Shown: positions 16,674-25,730 of the stretch, piece by piece
Layout: every line of letters starts with the position of its first letter
How positions within the stretch are numbered: position 1 is the first letter of the stretch
The notes under the pieces: model-generated
The model's input: only the letters and a program-made list of their open reading frames with translations
Database searches by the model: none
Told to the model about the DNA's origin: nothing
Translations under genes and position numbers: made by a program
NCBI GenBank assembly: GCA_964430505.1
Contig: CAYSGH010000018.1
Location: 1 to 62,713, forward strand
Origin: UBA6176 sp032119375
GTDB taxonomy: Bacteria > Verrucomicrobiota > Verrucomicrobiia > Limisphaerales > UBA9464
Direction: 5' to 3'
DNA length: 62,713 bases

Positions 16674-18260
16674 TCACTCCGACACGTTGCGATCATCCAG
16701 GAAGATCCACTTGTGCACCTCGATCCCATGCGCGTTCAAGGCCTCCGCATACTCCTTCTTCCGCACCAGGCTGGAAGGGGAGTTCATCACCATCTGGATC
16801 TTGCCCGTCGGGTAATGGTGCCGCACCAACCGCATGATCGAGTCGTAGTCGCGGCTGTCGTAGCCCACGCCGAGCCTCCGATACGACTCGTCGCTCGAAA
16901 ACGACATGCCTTGCTCCGTCAGCATCCGGTCCGTGGCATGTGCCCCGAACCCCGCCCCGCGGCCGTCGAAGTACAGGAGGAAGACCGCGCCCACGCCGTA
17001 GTGGACGATGTGTTGAACCGACTTCTTGAACTTCACCCGGTTGTCCATGCTGACGAGGGGAAGGCGATTGAACAGGGACTCGCTTTGCACGCGGATGACG
17101 GCGACGTCGTACAGCAGCGGCTTCCCGTACGTCAGCACCACCATCTCCTGGCTGGTCACGATGTCGAAGTACACGTGGACCCGAAACCAGTAGGGCGTCG
17201 TCAGCAGCTCCGTCACGGGCGATCCCGGGCGCGTTTCCTTGTGGCGCGCGAGGTTGCCCGGGTCGATCCGCACCAGGAGCCGGTTGCCCCGGATCACGTA
17301 GTAGTCCCGCACCAGGGGCGACTCCCCTTCCATGAACCGCTCCACGGGCGTCTCCCGGAACACCTCGTGGAAGCGCTCCTCGGACAGCACGATCTCGCCG
17401 TCCACGGGCTTGACCGGCAGGAAGTAGGAGGCCGCGTAGATAAACCGTTGCGCTCCCGGCACCGCATGCGGCCGGAATGGCATCACCGGCTCCGGCGGCA
17501 GCGCCCGCCTCACGCCGTCCGTCGCCTGCTTCAACTGATGCCCCGAGTCCGCCTTCGACGCCAGGTACGCCACGTTGAACGGCGATGGCTCGAACTCCAG
17601 CGCCTCCGTCCCGGCCACGGACAACCCCTGCGTCGTCAACGCGGACACCTTGTCGGGGTTGTTCGTCAGCAGCACGAACGGGGCCTTCACTCCCAGCAGG
17701 TGGCACACGTCCGCGACGTCGTCGTAGCTCCGATGATCCTTCCTCAGCCCCATGCAGCGGTACGCCTCGAACGTCGAGATCTGGTCGTGCGACGACTGCA
17801 CCAGCATCCGGTCCCGAGCCTTCGCCACGTAGCCCACGCCGCGCCCCTCCTGCATCAGGTAAAACAAGATCCCGCTCCCCTTGCGCTGGATCACCTCCAA
17901 CGCCCCCTCCAACTGTTGCACGCAGTCGCAGTCGCATCCGCGCAGCGTCTCGCTGGTGATGCACGAGCTGTGGATCCGCGCATACAGCACCGCCGCGCCC
18001 GTGACTTCGCCCGCCGCCAGCGCGATCACGTACCCCTTGTGGATCACGTCCTGGAACACATGCGCCGTGAAGTGGCCCATCCGCGTCTCGACCCCGCAGC
18101 TCGCGAGGAACAAGGTCGTGCCGCGCAACGGCCGGTCCTCCACCCCGGCGCGATTCAGGACGGATCCTGCCGGGTGCTGCAATTGCTCCACCAACTGCCG
18201 CAAGACGTCCGGCAACCGCACCACCGGGTGGCCTTCATCCCTTGGCTTCGCCGCATTCAT
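16674..18260 (-). CDS. Tandem GTP-cyclohydrolase-II-like protein
   Basis: 528-residue protein made of two RibA-like halves. The first half keeps the zinc site C-x10-C-x-C (Cys100, Cys111, Cys113, with an extra Cys109) and the active-site segment LMQEGRGVGYVAKARD (Arg140). It ends with an NNPDKVSAL-type substrate loop. The second half, from about residue 280, aligns as FLLYFDGRGAGFGAHATD and MVMNSPSSLVRKKEY, but its zinc cysteines are replaced (SMDNR in place of CDCDC). The first half could open the GTP ring, while the second looks catalytically dead or changed. ATG 18284 is an alternative start. No other riboflavin gene is nearby. It is divergent from the TonB receptor gene. Confidence 0.82.
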   Translation of the reverse strand: MNAAKPRDEGHPVVRLPDVLRQLVEQLQHPAGSVLNRAGVEDRPLRGTTLFLASCGVETRMGHFTAHVFQDVIHKGYVIALAAGEVTGAAVLYARIHSSCITSETLRGCDCDCVQQLEGALEVIQRKGSGILFYLMQEGRGVGYVAKARDRMLVQSSHDQISTFEAYRCMGLRKDHRSYDDVADVCHLLGVKAPFVLLTNNPDKVSALTTQGLSVAGTEALEFEPSPFNVAYLASKADSGHQLKQATDGVRRALPPEPVMPFRPHAVPGAQRFIYAASYFLPVKPVDGEIVLSEERFHEVFRETPVERFMEGESPLVRDYYVIRGNRLLVRIDPGNLARHKETRPGSPVTELLTTPYWFRVHVYFDIVTSQEMVVLTYGKPLLYDVAVIRVQSESLFNRLPLVSMDNRVKFKKSVQHIVHYGVGAVFLLYFDGRGAGFGAHATDRMLTEQGMSFSSDESYRRLGVGYDSRDYDSIMRLVRHHYPTGKIQMVMNSPSSLVRKKEYAEALNAHGIEVHKWIFLDDRNVSE

Positions 18261-18302
18261 CGGCCCCACGCACGCAGCCCCCATGCCATCCGCCCGCCTC
18301 GC

Positions 18303-18323
18303 GTTTCCCGCTTCCCGCTTCCC
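18303..18323. repeat. Heptanucleotide repeat block, three units
   Basis: GTTTCCC, GCTTCCC and GCTTCCC lie in perfect 7-bp phase between the divergent genes at 18260 and 18435. The block is pyrimidine-rich on the coding strand of the TonB receptor. Confidence 0.6.
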
Positions 18324-18374
18324 CACTCTGGCCCGCCGGTTGCTTTGCTGGACGATGCCCGTTCCAACGGGTCT

Positions 18375-18396
18375 GCCGGGCCACAATTCGCCCGGC
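18375..18396. promoter_or_regulatory. Inverted repeat upstream of the TonB receptor
   Basis: GCCGGGC, 8 nt, GCCCGGC: a perfect 7-bp inverted repeat about 40 bp before ATG 18435 in the divergent promoter space. An AT-rich stretch (CATAATTA) follows at 18414-18421 and could hold a -10 element. It may be an operator or leader hairpin. I see no known purine or cobalamin riboswitch pattern. Confidence 0.4.
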
Positions 18397-18434
18397 GGGT
18401 GAAACGTGGTGTCCATAATTAGCCTGCCTGCGCA

Positions 18435-20816
18435 ATGAAGACCCTCCTGCTCCCTGCATCGCTCGCCAGCCTGACGTTCTCGGCTGGCGTCCTCGCCCAG
18501 ACCACCAACGCCGCCCCGTCCAACCTCGACCGCATCGTCGTCGAGGGCATCCCCTTGGAGGAGCAGGTGGTGCCAACGGTGCGCCCGTTCAACTCCGTGT
18601 ACGGCACCGACCGCCCCATCCTGGAGACGCCCCGAAACGTCACGATCATTTCCCGGGAGCAGCTCGACGCGATCAACATCTACGACGTCCGGGACTTTTC
18701 GAAGCTCACCTCCAGCTCCTACACCCGCTCCAACTTCGGGGCTCCCACCACGCCGGACATCCGCACGCAGATCGCCGACACGTTCGTGAACGGCATGCGC
18801 CAAGGCCTCACGTCCAACGGCAACGGCCTCCCCGTCAACTTCAACTCCGTCGAGTCCGTCAACATCGTGAAGGGGCCTGCCTCGTCCGTGTACGGGCCGT
18901 CGCAGTACGTGGGCGGGTACGTGGACCTGATCACCAAGCGCCCGTTCTACGACGGCTACCACGGCGAGGTCTCCTCCACCTTCGGCATGTTCCAGCAACG
19001 CCGCTGGACGATGGACGTCGGCGCGCCCTTGCCCGGGAAGACCGCGGCGTGGCGCCTGAGCTACTCCGGCGAGGATTCCGGCAGCTACTACTACGATGGC
19101 TTCCGCAAGTCCCAGGCCGTCTATGGAGCCCTCTCATGGCAGCCCAACGAGAAGTACGACGTCTTCTTCAACAACGAGTGGTACTGGGCCAACTACACCG
19201 AGAACTTTGGCGTCAACCGCCCCACGCAGCAGCTCATCGACAGCGGCCTGTACCAGACGGGCGTCAACAACAACCCCGCGCCGGACTTCGCCGCCTATCC
19301 CTTCGGCTACGTCGATGCCTCCGGGACGCCCATCTCCTTCTCCAACATCAACGTCCCGGCTGGCGCGGCCGCTCCCACGTCCGACCCCCAAAACAGCCGC
19401 TGGGTCACCTCCGGCTTTCCGGTCGTCAACCGGATCGACCCGGGGCCGCTCGTGAAGCTTGACCGCCGCCGCCGCCTCCTCCGCCCCGGCGACGACTCCG
19501 AGGGCTTCTCCTACAACGCACAGGCCGTCCAGACGTACCACGCCTCCGAGTCCGTGGACATCGCCAACAACACGCTCTTCCGCTACGTGGACCGCCAGAC
19601 CGAGTCCTCGTACTACTACTCCGAGATCATCGATCCCTCGTGGTCCTTCGAGAACCGCACCGAGGTCCGCATCAACCTGGAGAAGCACTCCATCAACACC
19701 GGCGCCGACGTCCGGTACCAGTACGTCCGCGCCTTCAACGACTTCTTCACCGAGCCCGCCAACGTGTGGGACCTGTCCCGCGACCTGTCCTACATCAACA
19801 TCCGGAACTCGGTGAACTTCCCCAACCCGTTCACGTCCGTTCCCGTGCCCGGCCACCCCGGACGCTACTTCACCCCGGACAACGGGGACTCCGGCGTCTC
19901 GCATTCCCTGTTCACCGGCCCGTTCTACCAGCATGATTTCCGCATCACGGACCGATGGTCCCTGCTGGGCGGCGGGCGCCTGAACATCGTCAGCCTCGAC
20001 TATTCCGACCCCGCCAAGTTCCTGCCCGGCGACTCCGTGACGCTGGGCCTGCCCAGCGCCAATGCGTCCACGGTGTACAAGTTCACGCAGCGGCTGACCG
20101 GGTACTTCACCTATAACTGGTCCCAGAACCCCGTTGGTTCCGTCGGCAATGGCGGTGGCTACACGACGGCCGGCCTGCGCAACTTCGCCAATCGCAACCT
20201 TCGCAACGAGGCCCAGCTCTTCGAGGTGGGCTCCAAGGTCTCATTGTACGACGGGAAGCTCTTCCTCGGCGGCGCCCTCTTCGAGCAGACCCGCGCCGAC
20301 GCCCAGCTCAATCGGTCCGTCGTCGAGTTCAACACCCGCGGCTTCGAGGTCGAGGCCAACTACCAGCCCACGCGCGAGTTCTACCTGACGCTCGGCTATT
20401 CCTACCTCGACTCCACCGTGAACCAGCCCCAGTTCGACGTGGGCAACACCACCCTGACCTCGCCCGGCGACCGCTTCTTCGCCATGTCCGGCGACTCCTT
20501 CCGACGGCAGGGCGTGCCCACCCACCTGGTCAACTTCCTCACCACCTACCGCATCTACAAGGGCCTCGGCACCTCCGCCAACGTCGTCTTCACCTCCGAG
20601 ATCAACAACAACGTCGCCGGGACGCTCGTCATCCCCAACCAGTACACCCTCGACCTCACCGTCTTCTATACCGCGCCGCGATGGGACGCCCGCGTGATGC
20701 TCCTCAACATCACCGACGAGAAGAACTGGTCCGCGCCCAACGCCGTGTATGGCAACGAGTCCATCGTCGCCGACTTGCCGTTCCGGCTCGAAGGCCGCGT
20801 CACCATCAAGTTCTAG
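18435..20816 (+). CDS. TonB-dependent outer-membrane receptor
   Basis: 793-residue outer-membrane active transporter. A Sec signal peptide (MKTLLLPASLASL... VLAQ) is followed by a possible TonB box (DRIVVEGI at about residues 32-39). The plug domain has ETPRNVTIISREQLDAINI, FVNGMR and VEIVKGP-like VNIVKGPASSVYGP. The 22-strand barrel follows and ends in Phe (GRVTIKF), the usual outer-membrane insertion signal. The plug resembles siderophore-type receptors, but no siderophore or iron gene is nearby. The next five genes all concern purines, so a nucleoside or related ligand is a reasonable inference. A stem-loop at 20847-20880 follows. Confidence 0.9.
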   Translation: MKTLLLPASLASLTFSAGVLAQTTNAAPSNLDRIVVEGIPLEEQVVPTVRPFNSVYGTDRPILETPRNVTIISREQLDAINIYDVRDFSKLTSSSYTRSNFGAPTTPDIRTQIADTFVNGMRQGLTSNGNGLPVNFNSVESVNIVKGPASSVYGPSQYVGGYVDLITKRPFYDGYHGEVSSTFGMFQQRRWTMDVGAPLPGKTAAWRLSYSGEDSGSYYYDGFRKSQAVYGALSWQPNEKYDVFFNNEWYWANYTENFGVNRPTQQLIDSGLYQTGVNNNPAPDFAAYPFGYVDASGTPISFSNINVPAGAAAPTSDPQNSRWVTSGFPVVNRIDPGPLVKLDRRRRLLRPGDDSEGFSYNAQAVQTYHASESVDIANNTLFRYVDRQTESSYYYSEIIDPSWSFENRTEVRINLEKHSINTGADVRYQYVRAFNDFFTEPANVWDLSRDLSYINIRNSVNFPNPFTSVPVPGHPGRYFTPDNGDSGVSHSLFTGPFYQHDFRITDRWSLLGGGRLNIVSLDYSDPAKFLPGDSVTLGLPSANASTVYKFTQRLTGYFTYNWSQNPVGSVGNGGGYTTAGLRNFANRNLRNEAQLFEVGSKVSLYDGKLFLGGALFEQTRADAQLNRSVVEFNTRGFEVEANYQPTREFYLTLGYSYLDSTVNQPQFDVGNTTLTSPGDRFFAMSGDSFRRQGVPTHLVNFLTTYRIYKGLGTSANVVFTSEINNNVAGTLVIPNQYTLDLTVFYTAPRWDARVMLLNITDEKNWSAPNAVYGNESIVADLPFRLEGRVTIKF

Positions 20817-20846
20817 TGTAGCCTGCGGCACGGCAGCCCGACACGG

Positions 20847-20880
20847 GGCGAGCCAGGCGCATCACCCCGCTTGGCTCGCC
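20847..20880 (+). terminator. Stem-loop after the TonB receptor
   Basis: GGCGAGCCA, 16 nt, TGGCTCGCC: a perfect 9-bp stem beginning 31 bp after the receptor stop. There is no T-run, so it may attenuate or stabilise the message rather than terminate fully before the next gene at 20936. Confidence 0.45.
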
Positions 20881-20935
20881 AGCCTCGGCCGCCGCTTCTC
20901 GCCCCTCGATCCCCGCTCCCCGTTGATTTCCCCTC

Positions 20936-21967
20936 ATGCGCCTCGTCATTGCCCTCTGCGCCCTGGTGCTGTCCCTCCCGGCCAGCGCCGCCCCGCCCAT
21001 CCAGCCCAAGGTCCTCGTCGTCTCCACCTTTGAGATCGGCCAAGACACCGGCGACCGCCCTGGCGAGTTCCAGTTCTGGGTGGAACGCGAGCGCCTGACC
21101 CAGTCCTTGGCGCTTCCCAACCTTTCGCGCCCCCTGCGCCACGGCACCAACGGCGTGTTCGGCTTTGTTTCCGGCACCACGGTGCGCGCCGCCACGGAGG
21201 TCCTGGCCCTGGGCCTCTCGCCCGAGCTGGACCTCACCCGCACCTACTGGCTCATCAACGGCATCGCCGGGGTCGATCCGGAGGATGCCTCCGTGGGATC
21301 CGCCGCCTGGGCGCTGCATGTCGTCGATGGCGACATTGCCTACGAGATCGACTCGCGCGACGTGCCGCCGTCGTGGCCCTACGGACTGGTGCCCATCGGG
21401 GGCAAGAAGCCCAACGTCATCAACGAGGACGCCACCTGGGCTCCGAAGCCCATGGCGTGGACGCTCAACGCGGGCCTCGCTCGTTGGGCCTACGGCATCA
21501 CGCGCGACATCCCCATCCCGGACTCCGACGCCGCCAAGGCTCACCGCGCCCTCTACACCGCCCATCCGGCGGCACAAAGGCCCGCGTCGGTCCTGCTGGG
21601 CGACAGCCTCGGCTCCTGCCGCTACTGGCATGGCCCCGGCATGACCCGCTGGGCCAACGACTGGGCCCGCCTGCATACGGCCAATCGCGGCAACTTCGTC
21701 ATGACCAACATGGAGGACCATGGCATTGCCCACGCCCTCCAGCAGCTTGCCCGCATGCGCAAGGTGGACTTCAACCGGGTCCTCTTCCTCCGTACGGGCT
21801 CCAACTATTGCACCCCCGCCCCGGGCAAGGCCGCCGCCGACTCCATGACCGAGGAATACTCCGGCATGTTGCCCGCCCTCGAGGCCGCCCATCGCGTGGG
21901 CAGCCGGGTCGTCCATGAGATCATCGAGCACTGGCCCCGGCACGAGGCCGTCATTCCTTCCCAGTAG
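20936..21967 (+). CDS. Exported NUP-family purine nucleoside protein
   Basis: 343-residue protein of the family named purine nucleoside permease after the Candida NUP protein. A Sec signal peptide (MRLVIALCALVLSLPASA) is followed by PKVLVVSTFE, WLINGIAGVDPEDASVGSAAW, DSLGSCRYWHG and NMEDHGIAHAL, which are characteristic of the family. I see no membrane-spanning segment beyond the signal, so it should be a soluble periplasmic protein, not a channel. The family shares features with nucleoside phosphorylases (GIAG loop, late NMED segment like the NMEx of phosphorylases). Binding or cleavage of purine nucleosides in the periplasm is therefore more likely than transport. The exact reaction is unknown. 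Confidence 0.8.
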   Translation: MRLVIALCALVLSLPASAAPPIQPKVLVVSTFEIGQDTGDRPGEFQFWVERERLTQSLALPNLSRPLRHGTNGVFGFVSGTTVRAATEVLALGLSPELDLTRTYWLINGIAGVDPEDASVGSAAWALHVVDGDIAYEIDSRDVPPSWPYGLVPIGGKKPNVINEDATWAPKPMAWTLNAGLARWAYGITRDIPIPDSDAAKAHRALYTAHPAAQRPASVLLGDSLGSCRYWHGPGMTRWANDWARLHTANRGNFVMTNMEDHGIAHALQQLARMRKVDFNRVLFLRTGSNYCTPAPGKAAADSMTEEYSGMLPALEAAHRVGSRVVHEIIEHWPRHEAVIPSQ

Positions 21968-22020
21968 CGGCCACCTCTCCCACGATGAGGCCCATCGAGT
22001 GCATGAAGCCCATGAAATCC

Positions 22021-23418
22021 ATGAAGCTCCTTCTCGCCCTGTGCGCGTTCCTCGCTTCCGTCGCCATGGGGGCCGACTTCGCAGCCCGGTTCGAGTCCTT
22101 CAAGACCAACGCGAGCCCGTTGGACCTCTACCGCCTGCTCTATGCGATGCCCAAGGCGGGCGACCTCCACCACCACGCTGGCGGCTGCTGGCGCATGGAG
22201 GACCTCTACAACGTCGCCACCAACGTCACGCGCAACGGCGGCAACCGCTTCTACACCCGCATCAAGGCGGGCACGTGCCCCGACGACGCCACCCCATGGC
22301 GTCGCTTCACCACCATCGCCGCCTTCACCTGGAAGGATCTCACGCCCTGCCAGCAATCCGAGTACGTGCCCCTCGATGAGCTGCCTCCGGGCCTGCGCGC
22401 CGAGTTCATCGACTCCCTCCGCCTCGACAAGCCGGGCGAGGGCCGGCAGGAGTTCTTCGAGGAAATCTGGCCTCGGCTCGGCGCGCTCGGGCGCAGCATC
22501 GACGTCTTCCTTGAAATGACCGTCGAGACGATGAGGCGCTACGGGGCCGAGGGCGTGCGCTACCTCGAGCCCCAGACCATTCCCATGGGGATGCTCGATG
22601 GGTCCGGGGCCGTCGTGGACGCCGAGGAGTTCCACCAACGCCTGGCGCGGCGCCTCGCCCAGCCCGACGCCCTCGCCACCGGCGTCTCCGTCCGATGGCA
22701 AATCGTCGTCATCCGCTTCCTCCCCACCGCCGAGCGCGCCATCGAGGACGCCTATGACTTCATCTCCCGGCATCGCGACCTCTGGGTGGGCATCAACATG
22801 GCCGGGCGCGAGGACAACGACAAAGGCCACCCCCGCCGCTTCCTGGACGTCTATCGGCGCATGCGCCTCAAGCACCACGGCGTGGGCCTCGCCATCCACG
22901 CCGGGGAGGTGGACGAGCCCAACCCCCACATGCGTGACACCCTCCTCCTCGGCGCCACGCGCCTCGGCCACGGCAACAACGTCCTCACCGATGACGACCT
23001 CGTCCTCCACCTCCGTTCCCGCATCGCCTTCGTCGAGATCAACCTCGTCAGCAACCTGGTCCTCGAATACGTCTCCGACTATCGCCAGCACCACTTCGCC
23101 GAGATGCTCCGCACCGGCATTCCCTGCGGCCTCTCCACCGACGATTCCGGCATGTGGGACTCCAACATGACGGACGAGTACATGACCGCCGTCCGGGAGT
23201 TCAACCTGACGTGGGAGGAGCTGGTGCGCTGCGGGCGATCCTCGCTGGAGTGGTCCTTTGCCGAGCCGGCCCTCAAGCAACGCCTGCTGGACGCCTACGA
23301 CCGCGACGTCCGCGCCTTCGAGCAACGGTTCGCCGGCGACGCATGGCAGCCGCTCCTGCAATCCGTGAAGCCCGTGTCCTACGGCTTCGCCAAGCGCCGA
23401 TGGAACATTGCGTTCTGA
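22021..23418 (+). CDS. Exported adenosine deaminase
   Basis: 465-residue amidohydrolase predicted to deaminate adenosine to inosine outside the cytoplasm. The signal peptide is MKLLLALCAFLASVAMGA; ATGs at 21985, 22003 and 22012 are possible but only lengthen the n-region. The metal-site motif MPKAGDLHHHAGG is near residue 42, IHAGEVDEPNPHM holds the later His and catalytic Glu, RLGHGNN follows, and LSTDDSGMW carries the final Asp pair. The layout resembles extracellular ADGF-type deaminases rather than short cytosolic Add. Its stop codon overlaps the SAM hydrolase start (TGATG), so the two are translationally coupled. Confidence 0.88.
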   Translation: MKLLLALCAFLASVAMGADFAARFESFKTNASPLDLYRLLYAMPKAGDLHHHAGGCWRMEDLYNVATNVTRNGGNRFYTRIKAGTCPDDATPWRRFTTIAAFTWKDLTPCQQSEYVPLDELPPGLRAEFIDSLRLDKPGEGRQEFFEEIWPRLGALGRSIDVFLEMTVETMRRYGAEGVRYLEPQTIPMGMLDGSGAVVDAEEFHQRLARRLAQPDALATGVSVRWQIVVIRFLPTAERAIEDAYDFISRHRDLWVGINMAGREDNDKGHPRRFLDVYRRMRLKHHGVGLAIHAGEVDEPNPHMRDTLLLGATRLGHGNNVLTDDDLVLHLRSRIAFVEINLVSNLVLEYVSDYRQHHFAEMLRTGIPCGLSTDDSGMWDSNMTDEYMTAVREFNLTWEELVRCGRSSLEWSFAEPALKQRLLDAYDRDVRAFEQRFAGDAWQPLLQSVKPVSYGFAKRRWNIAF

Positions 23419-24407
23419 TGATCCCCGGCTGGCATCCCATGCGCCCATTTGCTCCGGCATTCGTCCCGGCGGCCGCGGCCGCTGTCGGCCTCATTCTTGC
23501 CTCCGCGCGCTCCGCTGCGGCCGGCACCATCGTCTTCCTGTCCGACTTCGGGCTGAAGGACGGGGCCGTGTCCGCCATGAAGGGCGTCGCCCATGCCGCC
23601 GATCCGGGCCTGCAACTGTTCGACGTCACCCACGAGGTTCCGCCGTTCAACGTGTGGGAAGGAGCCTTCCGGCTCGCCCAAGCCGCGCCCTACTGGCCTG
23701 CCAACACCGTGTTCGTCTGCGTCGTCGATCCCGGCGTGGGCACCGACCGCCTCCCCGTCGTCCATCGCACGCGGTCTGGCCATGTGTTCGTGGGGCCGGA
23801 CAACGGGCTCTTCACGCTCGTGGACGACGTGCTTGGCCATGACCGCTCCTACGTCATCGACGCCTCGCGCCATCGCCTGCCGGGCTCGGACGCCAGCTAC
23901 ACGTTCCACGGGCGCGACCTCTTCGCGCACGTCGGAGCGCGCATTGCATCGGGCCAGCTCACGCCCGCCGATGCGGGCCAACCCGCCGGGAAACCACCCG
24001 TCCGGATCCCGTACCCGGCTGCCACCTGCAAGGACGGCGCCCTCTCTGGCGTGATCCCCGTGCTCGACGTCCAGTACGGCAACGTCTGGTCCAACATCGG
24101 CCCCGACCTCGTCGAGGAAGCCGGCCTTCGCGTCGGGGATGAGGTCGAGGTGACGTTCCTCAAGGGCGGACGCCGCGTCGCGCGGCTTCGGGCGCCCTTC
24201 GTGCAAACCTTCGGGGCCGTTCCCAAGGGCAAGCCCCTCGTGTTCGTGAACTCCCTCCTGCAGCTCTCCGTCGCGCTGAACACCGACAGCCTCGCCGCCC
24301 GCTACAAGGTCGGATCCGGGCCGGACTGGTCGGTCCAGTTCAAGGCGGTGCCATCCGTCTCGTCGCCTTCCACGTCCACCCTCCCGCCCGCCAAGCCCAA
24401 GCCATGA
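23418..24407 (+). CDS. Exported S-adenosylmethionine hydrolase (DUF62 family)
   Basis: 329-residue member of the SAM hydroxide adenosyltransferase family, which hydrolyses SAM to adenosine and methionine. All family marks are present: IVFLSDFGLKDG, VDPGVGTDR, VGPDNGLF, TFHGRDLFAHV and GNVWSNI. Unlike typical cytosolic members, which begin at the LTDFG strand, this one has about 35 extra N-terminal residues forming a signal peptide (from MRPFAP to SAAAG). The start at 23418 overlaps the deaminase stop; ATG 23439 would also keep the signal. The C-terminus has a Pro/Ser tail. Its product adenosine is the substrate of the upstream deaminase. Confidence 0.87.
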   Translation: MIPGWHPMRPFAPAFVPAAAAAVGLILASARSAAAGTIVFLSDFGLKDGAVSAMKGVAHAADPGLQLFDVTHEVPPFNVWEGAFRLAQAAPYWPANTVFVCVVDPGVGTDRLPVVHRTRSGHVFVGPDNGLFTLVDDVLGHDRSYVIDASRHRLPGSDASYTFHGRDLFAHVGARIASGQLTPADAGQPAGKPPVRIPYPAATCKDGALSGVIPVLDVQYGNVWSNIGPDLVEEAGLRVGDEVEVTFLKGGRRVARLRAPFVQTFGAVPKGKPLVFVNSLLQLSVALNTDSLAARYKVGSGPDWSVQFKAVPSVSSPSTSTLPPAKPKP

Positions 24408-25726
24408 ACCTCTTCCAGCTCCAAGCCCACGGCACGAACGTCCGACGCGAGGTCGTCGCGGGCATCACCACGTTCGCGGCCATGGCCTACATCCTGGCCG
24501 TCAACCCTGGCATCCTCTCCGCTGCGGGCATGGACAAGGGGGCCGTCATCACCGCCACCGCCCTCGCGTCCGCCCTGATGACGGTGCTCATGGCCCTGTT
24601 CACCAACTATCCCATCGCCCTCGCGCCGGGCATGGGCATCAACGCCTTCTTTGCGTTCTCCGTTTGCGGGGCCATGAAGGTGCCATGGCAGGCCGCCCTG
24701 GGCTTGGTCTTCTACTCCGGCCTCGTGTTCTTCCTTCTCTCCGTCACGGGCGTCCGGCAACGCCTGCTGGCGGCCATCCCGCGCGACCTCAAGATCGCCA
24801 TCACCTGCGGCATTGGCCTGTTCATTGCCTTCATCGGCCTCAAGAACGGGGGCGTCATCGGTTCCAGCCCCGCCACCTTCGTCACCCTCGGCAACCTCCA
24901 GTCCCCAACACCGTGGCTCGCCCTCGGCGGACTCCTCCTCACGGCCATCCTCGTCCAACGCAAGGTCCCGGGGGCCATCCTCCTCGGCATCGCCGCCGTC
25001 ACGTTGCTCGGCCTCTTCATCTCCACGACCGCACCCGACGGGTCCGCTTCCACCATCACCGCCTCGCCCAAGGCCATCGTCGCCCTCCCCGCATCCCTGT
25101 CCCCCACCTTCCTCAAGCTCGACCTTGCCTACTTCTGGCAACACCCGCGCGAATCCATCCCCATCGTCCTCGCGCTCCTCTTCGTCGATCTCTTCGACAA
25201 CATGGGAACCCTCATCGGCGTCTGTCATCGCGCCGGGCTCCTCGATGCCCAGGGCAACCTCCCACGCATCGGGCGCGCCTTGGCCGCCGACGCCACCGCC
25301 GCCATGGCGGGCTCCACCCTCGGCACCTCCACCGTCACGAGCTACATCGAGTCCGCCGCCGGGGTCGAGGCGGGCGGCCGGACCGGCCTGACGGCCCTTG
25401 CCACGGCCGCGTGCTTCCTCCTCGCCCTCTTCCTGAACCCCCTCATCTCCATCATCCCCGCCGTCGCCACCGCCCCCGCTTTGGTCATCGTCGGCGTCTT
25501 CATGATGCAATCCATCGCCGAGATCGACCTGCGCGACTTCACGCGGGCGCTTCCCGCCGTGCTCACCCTCCTGGCCATGCCCCTTGCCTTCAGCATCGCC
25601 GAGGGCATCGCCATCGGCATCGCCGTCCATGTCCTGTTCAACGCCGGCATTGGACGCGCCCGCTCCATCACCCCCGTGGCGTGGCTCCTCGCCGTCCTGT
25701 GCATCGCGCACCTGTATTTTCGATGA
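24404..25726 (+). CDS. Purine-base permease, NCS2 / AzgA type
   Basis: 440-residue inner-membrane transporter with about 12-14 hydrophobic segments. The signature region is FAAMAYILAVNPGILS with APGMGINAFFAF near residue 80. VDLFDNMGTLIGVCHRAGL is near 260 and GTSTVTSYIESAAGV near 310, all hallmarks of hypoxanthine/guanine/adenine proton symporters. It would import bases released in the periplasm by the neighbouring exported enzymes. The start overlaps the SAM hydrolase stop (ATGA). A G-rich heptad block starts 5 bp after its stop. Confidence 0.92.
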   Translation: MNLFQLQAHGTNVRREVVAGITTFAAMAYILAVNPGILSAAGMDKGAVITATALASALMTVLMALFTNYPIALAPGMGINAFFAFSVCGAMKVPWQAALGLVFYSGLVFFLLSVTGVRQRLLAAIPRDLKIAITCGIGLFIAFIGLKNGGVIGSSPATFVTLGNLQSPTPWLALGGLLLTAILVQRKVPGAILLGIAAVTLLGLFISTTAPDGSASTITASPKAIVALPASLSPTFLKLDLAYFWQHPRESIPIVLALLFVDLFDNMGTLIGVCHRAGLLDAQGNLPRIGRALAADATAAMAGSTLGTSTVTSYIESAAGVEAGGRTGLTALATAACFLLALFLNPLISIIPAVATAPALVIVGVFMMQSIAEIDLRDFTRALPAVLTLLAMPLAFSIAEGIAIGIAVHVLFNAGIGRARSITPVAWLLAVLCIAHLYFR

Positions 25727-25730
25727 GCGA

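Noticed and set aside
18261..18434. Purine or cobalamin riboswitch upstream of the TonB receptor
   Set aside because: Only a GC-rich inverted repeat and a short heptad block are visible. None of the conserved loop sequences of those riboswitches can be found.
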